The notes: generated by a model from the letters alone, not told the origin. DNA of 47,507 nucleotides from Geodermatophilus pulveris (GCF_900188375.1 NZ_FZOO01000015.1:1-47507); one strand, 5' to 3'; shown: positions 7,050 through 14,945, counted from the stretch's first letter. Translations and numbers: made by a program.

Positions 7050-8156
7050 GTGACAGAGGTCAGCCCCGCCGTCTGGGCGCCCAGCGGCGGCCGGCACGTG
7101 CTGCTCGCCGTGCACACCGGCCGCGAGGACATCGTGGAGCTCGCCCGCAGCTCCGCCGCCCGGCTGGCGCGGGGCGGCATCACCGTGCGGCTGCTCGAGG
7201 ACGAGGCGGTCGCGCTCGGCATCGAGGGCGCCCAGGTCGTCCCCGCCGACGCCGAGGCCGCGCGCGGCGCGGAGATCGTCATGGTCTTCGGCGGCGACGG
7301 CACCTTCCTGCGCGCCGCGGAGCTCGCCCGCTACAGCAACGCCGCGCTCATGGGGGTCAACCTCGGCCGGGTCGGCTTCCTCGCCGAGACCGAGCCGGAG
7401 GCGGTCGAGGAGACCCTCACCGCGATCGAGCGCTGCGAGTACTCGGTGGAGAAGCGGCTGGCCATCGAGGTCGACGTCCTCGACGCCACCGGCGCGGTCG
7501 TGGGCGGCACGTGGGCGCTGAACGAGGCGTCGGTGGAGAAGGCCGAGCGCTCCCGGGTGCTCGACGTCGTCGTGGCCATCGACGGCCGGCCGCTGACCAG
7601 CTTCGGCTGCGACGGCATCCTGTGCGCCACGCCCACCGGGTCCACCGCCTACGCCTTCTCCGCGGGCGGGCCGGTGGTGTGGCCCGACGTGGAGGCGATG
7701 CTCGTCGTGCCGTCCAACGCCCACGCGCTGTTCGCCCGGCCGCTGGTCACCTCCCCGGACTCGGTGCTCACCGTGGCCATCCCGGCCGACGGCAACCTCG
7801 CGCGCGTGTCCGCCGACGGCCGGCGCGCCCTGGAGGTGCCCGCAGGGGGGCGGGTCGACATCCGCCGCGCCGCCCGGCCGGTGCGGATCGCCCGGGTGCA
7901 CGCCGCGACCTTCGGCGACCGGCTGGTGGCCAAGTTCGGCCTGCCGGTGCGCGGCTTCCGGGAGGCCCGCCGGCACGACCCGGGCCGGGAGATCGACGCC
8001 GGCCGCAACGTGCTGGCCCGCGGCTACGTCCACGGCGGTGTCCACGGCGGTGTCCACGGCGGTGTCCACGGCGGTGTCCACGGCGGTGTCCACGGCGACG
8101 TCCGCCGCGAGGGCGGGGAGGAGGGCCGCGGTGGCGGCACGGACGACGACGCGTGA
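7050..8156 (+). CDS. nadK: NAD kinase with C-terminal VHGG repeat tail
   Basis: The 368-aa protein phosphorylates NAD+ to NADP+. Motifs: FGGDGTFLRA (GGDG at 81-84), VNLGRVGFLAE, the NE motif in WALNEASVEKAERS, and FGCDGILCATPTGSTAYAFSAGGPV, the nucleotide-binding and catalytic region. The GTG start has a strong GAGGAGGAAG ribosome-binding site. The catalytic domain ends near residue 310. The last ~45 residues are unusual: six VHGG-type units (residues 327-350) coded by a 12-bp tandem repeat, then an acidic Gly-rich end. NadK of M. tuberculosis (about 307 aa) has no such tail. Order tlyA-nadK-recN is conserved. Confidence 0.95.
   Translation: MTEVSPAVWAPSGGRHVLLAVHTGREDIVELARSSAARLARGGITVRLLEDEAVALGIEGAQVVPADAEAARGAEIVMVFGGDGTFLRAAELARYSNAALMGVNLGRVGFLAETEPEAVEETLTAIERCEYSVEKRLAIEVDVLDATGAVVGGTWALNEASVEKAERSRVLDVVVAIDGRPLTSFGCDGILCATPTGSTAYAFSAGGPVVWPDVEAMLVVPSNAHALFARPLVTSPDSVLTVAIPADGNLARVSADGRRALEVPAGGRVDIRRAARPVRIARVHAATFGDRLVAKFGLPVRGFREARRHDPGREIDAGRNVLARGYVHGGVHGGVHGGVHGGVHGGVHGDVRREGGEEGRGGGTDDDA
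8028..8099 (+). repeat. 12-bp tandem repeat (six units) in nadK 3' end
   Basis: Five perfect copies of GTCCACGGCGGT (8028-8087) and a sixth ending GAC (8088-8099). Each unit encodes Val-His-Gly-Gly. The perfect identity implies recent expansion by slippage; because the unit is 12 bp, copy-number change never alters the frame. Confidence 0.97.
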
Positions 8157-9975
8157 GACCCGCCGGGCGGCCCGCCCGGCGGAGATGACCGGGCCGGCGG
8201 CGACGGACGTCGCCCCGGCGGCCGCCGACGGGGGGACGCCGCTGGGCCGGCTCACCGAGCTGCGCATCCGCGGCCTGGGGGCCATCGACGACGTCACCCT
8301 CGAGCTCGGCGACGGGCTGACCGTGGTGACCGGCGAGACCGGGGCCGGCAAGACGATGGTCGTCACCGGGCTGACCCTGCTGTTCGGCGGCCGCGCCGAC
8401 CCCGGCCGGGTGCGCGCCAACGGCCGGGCCGGCGTCGAGGGCCGGCTCGCCCTGCCCGCCGACTCGCCGGTGTGGGAGCGGGCCGCCGAGGCCGGCGCGG
8501 ACCCCGACGACGACGGCACGCTCATCCTGGCCCGCACGGTCAGCGCCGAGGGCCGCTCGCGGGCCCACCTGGGCGGGCGCAGCGTCCCGGTCGGCGTCGT
8601 CGCCGAGCTGGCCGAGGGCCTGCTGGCCGTGCACGGGCAGAGCGACCAGCTGCGGCTGTCCCGCCCGGCCGAGCAGCGCCGCGCCCTGGACCGCTACGCG
8701 GGTGCTCCGCACCTGGCGCTGCTGGACCGCTACCGCGAGGCGCACGCCCGCTGGCGGCAGCTGGCCGGCGACCTCGACCGCCGCCGCGGCCAGGCCCGCG
8801 AGCTCGCCCAGGCCGCCGACGTCCTGCGGCACGGGCTGGAGGAGATCGGGGCGGTCGCCCCGCAGCCCGGCGAGGACGAGGAGCTGGACACCCAGGCGCG
8901 GCGGCTCAGCGACGCCGACGCGCTGCGCGCCGCCGCCGACGAGGCGCGGGTCGCCCTGGCCGGCGACGTCACCGGCGACCTGGGGGAGGACCTGCCCCAG
9001 GACGCCGTCGCCGCGCTGGCCATCGCCGAGCGGGCGCTGGCCGGCTCCGACGACCCCACGCTGGTGATGCTCGCCCAGGACCTCACCGACGCGGTGGCCG
9101 TCGTCTCCGACGTGGCCGGCCAGCTGGCCACCTACGTCGCCGACCTGGACGCCGACCCCGCGCGGCTGGCCGAGGTGCTGGACCGCCGGGCGGCGATCAC
9201 CGCCCTGGTGCGCAAGTACGCCGACGTGGGCGAGGGCGTCGCCGGCGTCCTGGGCTGGGCCGAGGACGCGCGCCGGCGCCTGGACGAGCTCGATGTCTCC
9301 GACGAGGCCCTCGAGGCGCTGGAGGCCGCCCGCGACGCCGCCCGCGCCGAGGTCGACGACCTCGGCGCGCAGGTGTCGGCCGGGCGGCGGGCCGCCGCGG
9401 ACGGGTTCGCCGCCGAGGTGGGGGCGGAGCTCGCCGGCCTGGCGATGAGGAGCGCGCGCGTCTCCTTCTCGATCGACAGCGACCCGGCCGCGCCCGGCGC
9501 CGAGGGCATCGACGAGGTGGCGCTGCTCATGGCCGCCCACCCCGGCGCCCCGCCGCGCCCGGTGCACAAGGGCGCCTCCGGAGGGGAGCTGTCCCGGGTG
9601 ATGCTGGCCATCGAGGTGGTCTTCGCCGGCGCAGACCCGGTGCCGGTCATGGTCTTCGACGAGGTCGACGCCGGCGTCGGCGGGCAGGCCGCCGGGGAGA
9701 TCGGCCGGCGGCTGGCCCGGCTGGCCCGCCGGCACCAGGTCGTCGTCGTCACCCACCTCGCCCAGGTCGCGGCGTTCGCCGACACCCACCTGGTCGTCGA
9801 CAAGTCACCGGACACCGGGGCCGGGGTGACCGCCACCGACATCCGCGCCGTCGACGGCGAGGACCGGGTGCGGGAGCTGGCCCGGATGCTGTCCGGGCTG
9901 GCCGACAGCGACACCGGGCAGGCGCACGCCCGCGAGCTGCTCGCCGTGGCGGCCACCGCCCGCAGGGTGGGGTGA
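8131..9975 (+). CDS. recN: DNA repair protein RecN
   Basis: This SMC-like ABC ATPase acts in recombinational repair of double-strand breaks. Walker A GETGAGKTMV is at about residue 68, followed by HGQSDQLRLSRPAEQRR, a long Ala/Arg/Glu-rich coiled-coil pair in the middle, then the signature SGGELSRVMLAIE, Walker B VMVFDEVDAGVGG and VVVVTHLAQVAAFADTH. The core begins at LTELRIRGLGAIDDVTLELG. The start is uncertain: GTG at 8131 follows GGGGAGGAGGG by 5-6 nt and overlaps nadK by 26 bp, whereas ATG at 8185 has its purine-rich stretch too close. A longer frame back to 8038 only reads the nadK repeat out of frame. Confidence 0.94.
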   Translation: MAARTTTRETRRAARPAEMTGPAATDVAPAAADGGTPLGRLTELRIRGLGAIDDVTLELGDGLTVVTGETGAGKTMVVTGLTLLFGGRADPGRVRANGRAGVEGRLALPADSPVWERAAEAGADPDDDGTLILARTVSAEGRSRAHLGGRSVPVGVVAELAEGLLAVHGQSDQLRLSRPAEQRRALDRYAGAPHLALLDRYREAHARWRQLAGDLDRRRGQARELAQAADVLRHGLEEIGAVAPQPGEDEELDTQARRLSDADALRAAADEARVALAGDVTGDLGEDLPQDAVAALAIAERALAGSDDPTLVMLAQDLTDAVAVVSDVAGQLATYVADLDADPARLAEVLDRRAAITALVRKYADVGEGVAGVLGWAEDARRRLDELDVSDEALEALEAARDAARAEVDDLGAQVSAGRRAAADGFAAEVGAELAGLAMRSARVSFSIDSDPAAPGAEGIDEVALLMAAHPGAPPRPVHKGASGGELSRVMLAIEVVFAGADPVPVMVFDEVDAGVGGQAAGEIGRRLARLARRHQVVVVTHLAQVAAFADTHLVVDKSPDTGAGVTATDIRAVDGEDRVRELARMLSGLADSDTGQAHARELLAVAATARRVG

Positions 9976-10010
9976 GCCCACCTCGCCAGGAGTGGGGACC
10001 GGAACGGAGG

Positions 10011-10034
10011 GGTAGGGCCGGATCGTGCCCTACC
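10011..10034. repeat. Perfect 8-bp inverted repeat between recN and methyltransferase
   Basis: GGTAGGGC (10011-10018) and GCCCTACC (10027-10034) are perfectly complementary around an 8-nt spacer. It is 36 nt after the recN stop and 56 nt before the next start. It may be a recN transcript terminator hairpin or an operator; the absence of a U-tract leaves this open. Confidence 0.6.
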
Positions 10035-10089
10035 GACGTCGCACCCCGCCCGTGCCCGCCGTCCACCGCCCGGCGGGCGGGGCCGCCCG

Positions 10090-10806
10090 GTGAGCTGCTT
10101 CTCCGCCGTCGACGAGTCCGCGCACTACGGGTTCTCCGTGTGCATGCTGCTCACCCAGTACCGCGAGCAGCTGCGCTGGGCCGACGAGGGCGTGGCCGAG
10201 CTCGGCACCGGGGACGCCACCGCCATCGCCGACGTGGTGGCCGGCCTGCCGGAGCTGCGGGTGCGCAGCTTCGACATCAGCGCCCCCGCGGTCGACCGGG
10301 CCCGGGAGAACATCGCCGCCCGCGGGGTGGCCGACCGCTACACCGTGGAGCTCGGCGACTTCTTCGACCGGGCGGACTCCGCGGCCGGCCCGTCGGTCCC
10401 CACGGTGATCGCCAACCCGCCGTACATCCCGGCGCCGGACCGCGACATCCTCATGCCCGAGCTGTGGGGCGGCGTGCACGGCAACGACCTGGTGCTGCAG
10501 CTGCTCAAGGCCGGCTACCGCAACGTGGTCACCGCGGTGCCCAGCTACGCCGACCCGGGGACGACCGTCCGCACCGCCGAGGACCTCGGCTACCGGGTGG
10601 CCAACTTCCTGGCCATGGGCCTGGACTACGGCGAGTACAGCAGCGAGCCCAAGGTGCGCGAGCACATCCGCCGGCTGTGCGCGGAGGGCCGCGGCTGGGC
10701 CGGCGAGGGCGAGTACATGGTCGCCGTCGCCCTGTTCACCCAGGAGCCCGACATCCCCGGCGACCGCGCCGCCCAGCTGCTCACGGCCCTGCAGATCACG
10801 TCGTGA
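10090..10806 (+). CDS. SAM-dependent methyltransferase with NPPY motif
   Basis: The 238-aa class I methyltransferase has ELGTGDATAIADVVAG (SAM-binding motif I, near residue 38), VRSFDISAPAVDRARENIAARG (post-I acidic loop) and VIANPPYIPAP (motif IV NPPY, about residue 113). NPPY occurs in enzymes methylating planar amide or exocyclic nitrogens, such as PrmC (release factor Gln) and DNA/RNA adenine or guanine methylases. It lacks PrmC's N-terminal helical domain, so target identity (protein or RNA) is open. GTG start, no obvious Shine-Dalgarno. It is convergent with tetR. Confidence 0.8.
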   Translation: MSCFSAVDESAHYGFSVCMLLTQYREQLRWADEGVAELGTGDATAIADVVAGLPELRVRSFDISAPAVDRARENIAARGVADRYTVELGDFFDRADSAAGPSVPTVIANPPYIPAPDRDILMPELWGGVHGNDLVLQLLKAGYRNVVTAVPSYADPGTTVRTAEDLGYRVANFLAMGLDYGEYSSEPKVREHIRRLCAEGRGWAGEGEYMVAVALFTQEPDIPGDRAAQLLTALQITS

Positions 10807-10810
10807 CACC

Positions 10811-10826
10811 GCGGTCCGCGGACCGC
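10811..10826. terminator. Perfect palindrome between convergent genes
   Basis: GCGGTCCGCGGACCGC is a 16-bp perfect palindrome just after the methyltransferase stop and 69 bp from the tetR stop. It is a plausible bidirectional terminator core, although without U-tracts. Confidence 0.4.
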
Positions 10827-10894
10827 ACCGGGGCCGGGTGCCGTCCCCCGGCGGCGCCCGAGCCGGTCCCGGTCCTCGCGGGGCGGCTCGGCGC

Positions 10895-11761
10895 CTACCT
10901 CCGCTTGGCGTAGCCGGCCAGGCCGAACTGCAGCAGTGCCAGGCCGCGCTCGCCGCGGGCGCGCAGCTCCGCGGACAGCTCCGGCCCCGAGACCCCGTCG
11001 AGCACCCGGTCGCGGGCCAGCTCCAGCAGGGCCGCGTACAGGCTGAGCACCGCGTGCGCGGCCAGCCAGGGTGCCAGGTCGCCGTGCTCGGCGTGCGTCT
11101 CCTCGGCGATCAGCCCGGCCAGCGCGGTGGTCAGCTCCCCGAGGATCTCCCGCTCGCGCACCTGCAGGGTACGGCTGCCGCGGATGACCCGGGCCATCTC
11201 GGCCACGCCGGCGGCGGCCTCCGGGGCGCCCAGGCCGCTCATCGCCCGGACGACGAAGGTGCCGGCCGCCGCGGTGACCGACTCGCCGGCCGGGCGGGTG
11301 CGCACCGTCTCCAGCAGGGCCGCGCGCACCGGCGGGTCGGCCTCGAAGACCAGCCCCTCCTTGACCGGGAAGTGGTTGAACACCGTCTTCTCCACCACGC
11401 CGGCCCGCTGGGCGATCTCCACCACGCTGACCGCGTCGAACCCGCGCTCGGCGAACAGCTCGGCGGCGGCCTCGATGATCGCCGCACGGGTCTGCTGGCG
11501 GCGCCGCTCGCGCAGGCCCGGCCCGCGCAGCGCGCGCCGCCCGCGGCGGCCGCGCGGGTCGGGCTCGGCGGCGGCCGGGGGAGCGGCCGGGGTCGTGGTG
11601 CCCGGCAGCGGGAGCGCACCGTCGTCGGCGGCGCCGTCCTCGGCGGGCGCCGGTGCAGGCGGGGGCTCCGGGGCCGGCAGCTGCCGGACGACCGCGTCGG
11701 GCGGCTCCGGCGCGACGTCGTCGGGGTCGGTACGGCCGACGGCACGAGCGCTCGGAGTCAC
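10895..11761 (-). CDS. TetR family transcriptional regulator with long N-terminal extension
   Basis: The 288-aa protein has a TetR DNA-binding domain at about residues 85-135: RRQQTRAAIIEAAAELFAERGFDAVSVVEIAQRAGVVEKTVFNHFPVKEGLVFE, followed by an all-helical ligand-binding domain. A typical TetR protein has fewer than 20 residues before the helix-turn-helix; here about 80 Pro/Ala/Asp-rich residues precede it. The frame has no later start, and the GTG at 11761 follows TAGCGT by 7 nt, so the extension seems real (an upstream GTG at 11770 is possible). It is divergent from steA; a palindrome at 11843-11853 in the shared gap is a candidate operator. Ligand unknown. Confidence 0.85.
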   Translation of the reverse strand: MTPSARAVGRTDPDDVAPEPPDAVVRQLPAPEPPPAPAPAEDGAADDGALPLPGTTTPAAPPAAAEPDPRGRRGRRALRGPGLRERRRQQTRAAIIEAAAELFAERGFDAVSVVEIAQRAGVVEKTVFNHFPVKEGLVFEADPPVRAALLETVRTRPAGESVTAAAGTFVVRAMSGLGAPEAAAGVAEMARVIRGSRTLQVREREILGELTTALAGLIAEETHAEHGDLAPWLAAHAVLSLYAALLELARDRVLDGVSGPELSAELRARGERGLALLQFGLAGYAKRR

Positions 11762-11768
11762 CCTCCCC

Positions 11769-11774
11769 ACGCTA
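11769..11774 (-). promoter_or_regulatory. Putative -10 element of leaderless tetR
   Basis: TAGCGT on the minus strand, 7 nt before the GTG at 11761. The intervening GGGGAGG abuts the start codon, too close to act as a Shine-Dalgarno. Confidence 0.45.
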
Positions 11775-11835
11775 GCCAGGCGGGGAGGGGGCACCGGCGG
11801 GGCGGGTGGGGCAGGCGCGCTCGGCGTGTCGCGGG

Positions 11836-11853
11836 CCACGTGGTGTCGGACAC
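11836..11853. promoter_or_regulatory. Overlapping palindromes in tetR-steA divergent gap; candidate operator
   Basis: CCACGTGG (11836-11843) abuts GTGTCGGACAC (11843-11853); both are perfect palindromes sharing a base. They sit in the 165-bp gap between tetR (-) and steA (+), where a TetR-type autoregulator would bind. Assignment to this TetR is inference. Confidence 0.4.
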
Positions 11854-11926
11854 TCTCCGTGACTGGTATGTCGCCGAGGCGCGTCGGAGGCCGGGTGGCC
11901 CCGGGTCCCGTGGGAGAGTGCAGGCC

Positions 11927-13114
11927 ATGCGCATCGGCTCCCTCCGCCGCGGCCGGGCACCCGTTGCGGCCCCTGGAGTGACCGGCACCGTGCGGCTGGA
12001 CCGCCGCACCAAGAACCTCACCAAGCGGCTGCGGCCCGGGGACGTCGCGGTCATCGACCACGTCGACATCGACCGGGTCAGCGCCGACTCGCTGGTCGCC
12101 TGCGGGGTGGCCGCGGTCGTCAACGCCGCGCCCAGCACCTCGGGCCGCTACCCCAACCTGGGCCCGGAGATCCTGGTCGGCGCCGGCATCCCGCTGGTCG
12201 ACGGCGTCGGCAAGGAGGTGCTGTCGGCGGTCCGGGAGGGGACGACGGTCCGCGTCGACGGCCACCGGCTGCTGACCGAGGACGGCACCGTGCTCGCCGA
12301 GGGCACCGCGCAGACCCCCGGGACCGTGGCCGAGGCGATGGCCGAGGCGCGGGCGGGGCTGTCGGTCCAGCTGGAGGCCTTCGCCACCAACACGATGGAG
12401 TACATGCGGCGCGAGCGCGCGCTGCTGCTCGACGGCGTCGGCGTCCCGGACGTGGCCACGCCGATCGAGGGCCGGCACGTGCTGGTCGTCGTCCGCGGCT
12501 ACGACTACAAGGAGGACCTGCAGGCGCTGCGGTCCTACATCCGGGACTACCGGCCGGTGCTCATCGGCGTCGACGGCGGCGCGGACGCGCTGGTCGAGGC
12601 CGGCCACCGCCCGGACATGATCATCGGCGACATGGACTCGGTGAGCGACGACGTCCTGCGCAGCGGCGCCGAGGTCGTCGTGCACGCCTACGCCGACGGG
12701 CGCGCCCCGGGCCTGGCCCGCGTGCAGGACCTCGGCGTCGAGGCGATCACCTTCCCGGCCGCGGCCACCAGCGAGGACATCGCGATGCTGCTGGCCGACG
12801 AGAAGGGCGCCTCGCTCATCGTCGCCGTCGGCACCCACGCCACCCTGGTGGAGTTCCTGGACAAGGGCCGCGGCGGGATGGCCTCGACCTTCCTCACCCG
12901 GCTGCGGCTGGGCGGCAAGCTGGTCGACGCCAAGGGCGTGAGCCGGCTCTACCGCAGCCGCATCTCCACGCTGACGCTGGTCGTCCTGGTGCTGGCCGCC
13001 TTCGTGGCCATCGGCTCGGCACTGGCGGTGTCGGCGGCCGGCCGGGTCTACCTCGACCTGCTGGTCGACCAGTGGAGCAGCTTCGTGTTCTGGTTGGAGA
13101 ACCTCTTCTCGTGA
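11927..13114 (+). CDS. steA: SteA family cell-envelope/cell-separation protein (Rv1697-like)
   Basis: The 395-aa protein matches the SteA family (M. tuberculosis Rv1697). A cytoplasmic part contains a thiamine-pyrophosphokinase-like core, LIGVDGGADALVEAGHRPDMIIGDMDSVSDDVL at about residues 205-240, and there is one C-terminal membrane helix, STLTLVVLVLAAFVAIGSALAVSAAG, at about 350-375. In corynebacteria SteA works with SteB in regulating cell separation. Catalytic activity has not been established. The ATG at 11927 follows GAGAGT by 7 nt, a possible leaderless start; GTG at 11918 is an alternative. The stop overlaps steB (GTGA). Confidence 0.9.
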   Translation: MRIGSLRRGRAPVAAPGVTGTVRLDRRTKNLTKRLRPGDVAVIDHVDIDRVSADSLVACGVAAVVNAAPSTSGRYPNLGPEILVGAGIPLVDGVGKEVLSAVREGTTVRVDGHRLLTEDGTVLAEGTAQTPGTVAEAMAEARAGLSVQLEAFATNTMEYMRRERALLLDGVGVPDVATPIEGRHVLVVVRGYDYKEDLQALRSYIRDYRPVLIGVDGGADALVEAGHRPDMIIGDMDSVSDDVLRSGAEVVVHAYADGRAPGLARVQDLGVEAITFPAAATSEDIAMLLADEKGASLIVAVGTHATLVEFLDKGRGGMASTFLTRLRLGGKLVDAKGVSRLYRSRISTLTLVVLVLAAFVAIGSALAVSAAGRVYLDLLVDQWSSFVFWLENLFS

Positions 13115-14061
13115 TCGACTTCCGCTACCACCTGGTCTCGCTGATCGCGGTCTTCCTGGCCGTGGCGCTGGGCATCGTCATCGGCACCACCGCGCTCAAC
13201 GCCCCGATCCTGGAGAGCCTCGAGGGGGAGGTGGCCGCGCTCGCCGAGGACAAGCGGGAGCTGGAGACGCAGACGGAGGAGCTGCAGGCCCGCGTCGACA
13301 CCGGCGACGCCTTCGCCGCCGCGGTCGCCCCGTCCCTGGTCGCCGGCACCCTGGCCGACCGCGGCGTGCTGCTCGTCGCCACCGACGAGGACGTGCCCGC
13401 CGAGACCGTGGAGGAGGTCGCCTCGCTCGTCGGCCAGGCCGGCGGCACGGTGACCGGCACCATCCGCCTGCAGCCGGGCTACAGCGACCCGGCCACCGCC
13501 GCGGAGGTGCAGAGCTACGTCACCGGGCCCGGCCTGCCCACCGGGGTCACCCTGCCGGAGACCGACGACACCGGGCAGCTGGTCGGCTCGCTGATGGCCC
13601 AGGTGCTCGTCCGCCCGGCCGCCTCCGGCGCCGCCCCGGACACCGCCGCGGTCTCCACCGTGCTGGCCGGGCTGCGCGCCCTCGACGTGCTGGACGTGGA
13701 GTCCACCGGGGTCACCCCCGCCGACTTCGCCCTCCTGCTGACCGCGGGGGCCCCCACCGGTGAGGACGCCGAACAGCGCACCGACACCCTGGTCGACCTG
13801 GCGCTGGCGCTGGACGCCGCCGGGTCCGGCGCGGTCGTCGCCGGGGACGCCGCAGCGGCCGGCGAGACCGGGCTGATCGGGGTCCTGCGCGCCGACCCGG
13901 AGGACTCCGCCGCGGTGTCCACCGTGGACGACGTCGACTCCGCCGCCGGCCGGGTCAGCGCGGTGCTCGCCCTCGGGCGGGAGAGCGAGGGCACCTCGGG
14001 CGCCTACGGCACCGGCGAGGACACCCAGCCGGTGCCGCCGGTCCCCGCCACCACCCCGTGA
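13111..14061 (+). CDS. steB: SteB/MctB family membrane-anchored protein (Rv1698-like)
   Basis: The 316-aa protein begins with the family signature MIDFRYHLVSLIAVFLAVALGIVIGTTAL, a membrane anchor, followed by a predicted coiled coil (LESLEGEVAALAEDKRELETQTEELQARV, residues 32-62) and an extracytoplasmic alpha/beta domain ending in a Pro-rich tail. In M. tuberculosis Rv1698 was named MctB for a role in copper tolerance; the corynebacterial orthologue is SteB, partner of SteA in cell separation. There is no Cys-, Met- or His-rich copper site here, so the SteB name is preferred. GTG start overlaps the steA stop by 4 bp. Confidence 0.88.
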   Translation: MIDFRYHLVSLIAVFLAVALGIVIGTTALNAPILESLEGEVAALAEDKRELETQTEELQARVDTGDAFAAAVAPSLVAGTLADRGVLLVATDEDVPAETVEEVASLVGQAGGTVTGTIRLQPGYSDPATAAEVQSYVTGPGLPTGVTLPETDDTGQLVGSLMAQVLVRPAASGAAPDTAAVSTVLAGLRALDVLDVESTGVTPADFALLLTAGAPTGEDAEQRTDTLVDLALALDAAGSGAVVAGDAAAAGETGLIGVLRADPEDSAAVSTVDDVDSAAGRVSAVLALGRESEGTSGAYGTGEDTQPVPPVPATTP

Positions 14062-14945
14062 GCGCCCGGCGCCGGGTGCTGCCGGCCCTGGGCGGGGCGG
14101 CCGCGGCCCGGCTCGGGCTGGCCGCGGCCGCCGCCCTGGACGCCCGCCCCGCCGGGGCGCGGTGGCGGCGCACCAACCACGCCGGCCGGCCGGTCACCCT
14201 GCTCGGCGGGCCGGCCCTGGCGGTCGCGGCGACGGCGTCCGCGGTGGCCGGCGCCCCCGCCGGCACCCGGGCCGCCGCGGCGGTGGCCGGCGCGGTGTCC
14301 GGGCTGGTCGGCGGCTACGACGACCTGGCCGGTGCCCGCCCCGAGCAGGCCCGCGACAAGGGGCTGGCCGGGCACCTGCGCGCGCTGCGCGCCGGGCGGG
14401 TCTCGGCCGGCGCGGTGAAGGTCGCCGGCATCGGCGCCGCCGCCGCGGCCGCCGCCGTCCTGATGAAGGACCCCGCTGCCCCCCGAGCCTCGCTCCGCTC
14501 GGCCCGGGACCCTGCAGCGCGGCCGTTCCCTGGCCTCACCCCGGCCGACGCCGTCCTCACCACCGGGCTGGTCGCCGGCACCGCCAACCTGGTCAACCTG
14601 CTCGACCTGCGCCCCGGCCGCGCGGCCAAGGCCGTCGCGCTGGCCGCCGCGGCCGGCCTGCCCGGCCCGGCCGGCCCGCTGGTGGCCGGCCCGCTGGGCG
14701 CCGCGCTGGCGGTGCTGCCGGCCGACCTCGCCGAACGCGTCATGCTGGGCGACTGCGGCGCCAACGCCGCCGGCGCGCTGCTCGGGCTGCGGCTGGCCGC
14801 GGTGCCCGGCCGCCCGGCGCGCGCGGGGGCGCTGGCGGCGGTCGTCGCGCTGACCCTGGCCAGCGAGCGGGTCAGCTTCACCCGGGTCATCGAGGCCACG
14901 CCGGGGCTGCGCGAGCTGGACCGGCTCGGCCGCCGCGCCGCGTGA
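14058..14945 (+). CDS. MraY/WecA-like polyprenyl-phosphate glycosyl-1-phosphate transferase
   Basis: The 295-aa, Ala-rich integral membrane protein retains degenerate motifs of the polyprenyl-phosphate N-acetylhexosamine-1-phosphate transferase family: GGYDDL (the DD motif, about residue 95), RDKGLAGHL, NLVNLLDLRPGRAAKA (the NxxD loop) and MLGDCGANAAGALLG (GDxG). It would start a lipid-linked glycan on undecaprenyl phosphate. It is shorter than MraY (about 360 aa). An in-frame segment around residues 138-162 (DPAAPRASLRSARDPAARPFPG) looks inserted and carries a DNA palindrome. Start overlaps steB (GTGA) and stop overlaps the MurJ-like gene, so the block is one operon. Confidence 0.78.
   Translation: MSARRRVLPALGGAAAARLGLAAAAALDARPAGARWRRTNHAGRPVTLLGGPALAVAATASAVAGAPAGTRAAAAVAGAVSGLVGGYDDLAGARPEQARDKGLAGHLRALRAGRVSAGAVKVAGIGAAAAAAAVLMKDPAAPRASLRSARDPAARPFPGLTPADAVLTTGLVAGTANLVNLLDLRPGRAAKAVALAAAAGLPGPAGPLVAGPLGAALAVLPADLAERVMLGDCGANAAGALLGLRLAAVPGRPARAGALAAVVALTLASERVSFTRVIEATPGLRELDRLGRRAA
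14483..14502. repeat. Palindromic element inserted in frame in MraY-like gene
   Basis: CCGAGC (14483-14488) pairs with GCTCGG (14497-14502) around CTCGCTCC. The surrounding 14475-14530 also has CCCGGG and CCTGCAG palindromes, and it encodes a charged, Ser/Arg/Pro-containing stretch unlike the flanking membrane protein. It resembles a dispersed intragenic repeat; other copies would be needed to prove that. Confidence 0.5.

Noticed and set aside
5792..7303. A 503-codon minus-strand frame opposite tlyA
   Set aside because: Low-complexity Arg/Pro/Ala translation with no recognisable domain; shadow of tlyA and nadK.
8028..8099. Possible CRISPR-like array
   Set aside because: Repeats are 12 bp and contiguous with no spacers, and they lie within coding sequence.
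8038..8184. Upstream extension of recN coding MSTAVSTAV-type repeats
   Set aside because: It is the nadK 12-bp repeat read in another frame; the ribosome-binding site before GTG 8131 and the RecN family start argue against it.
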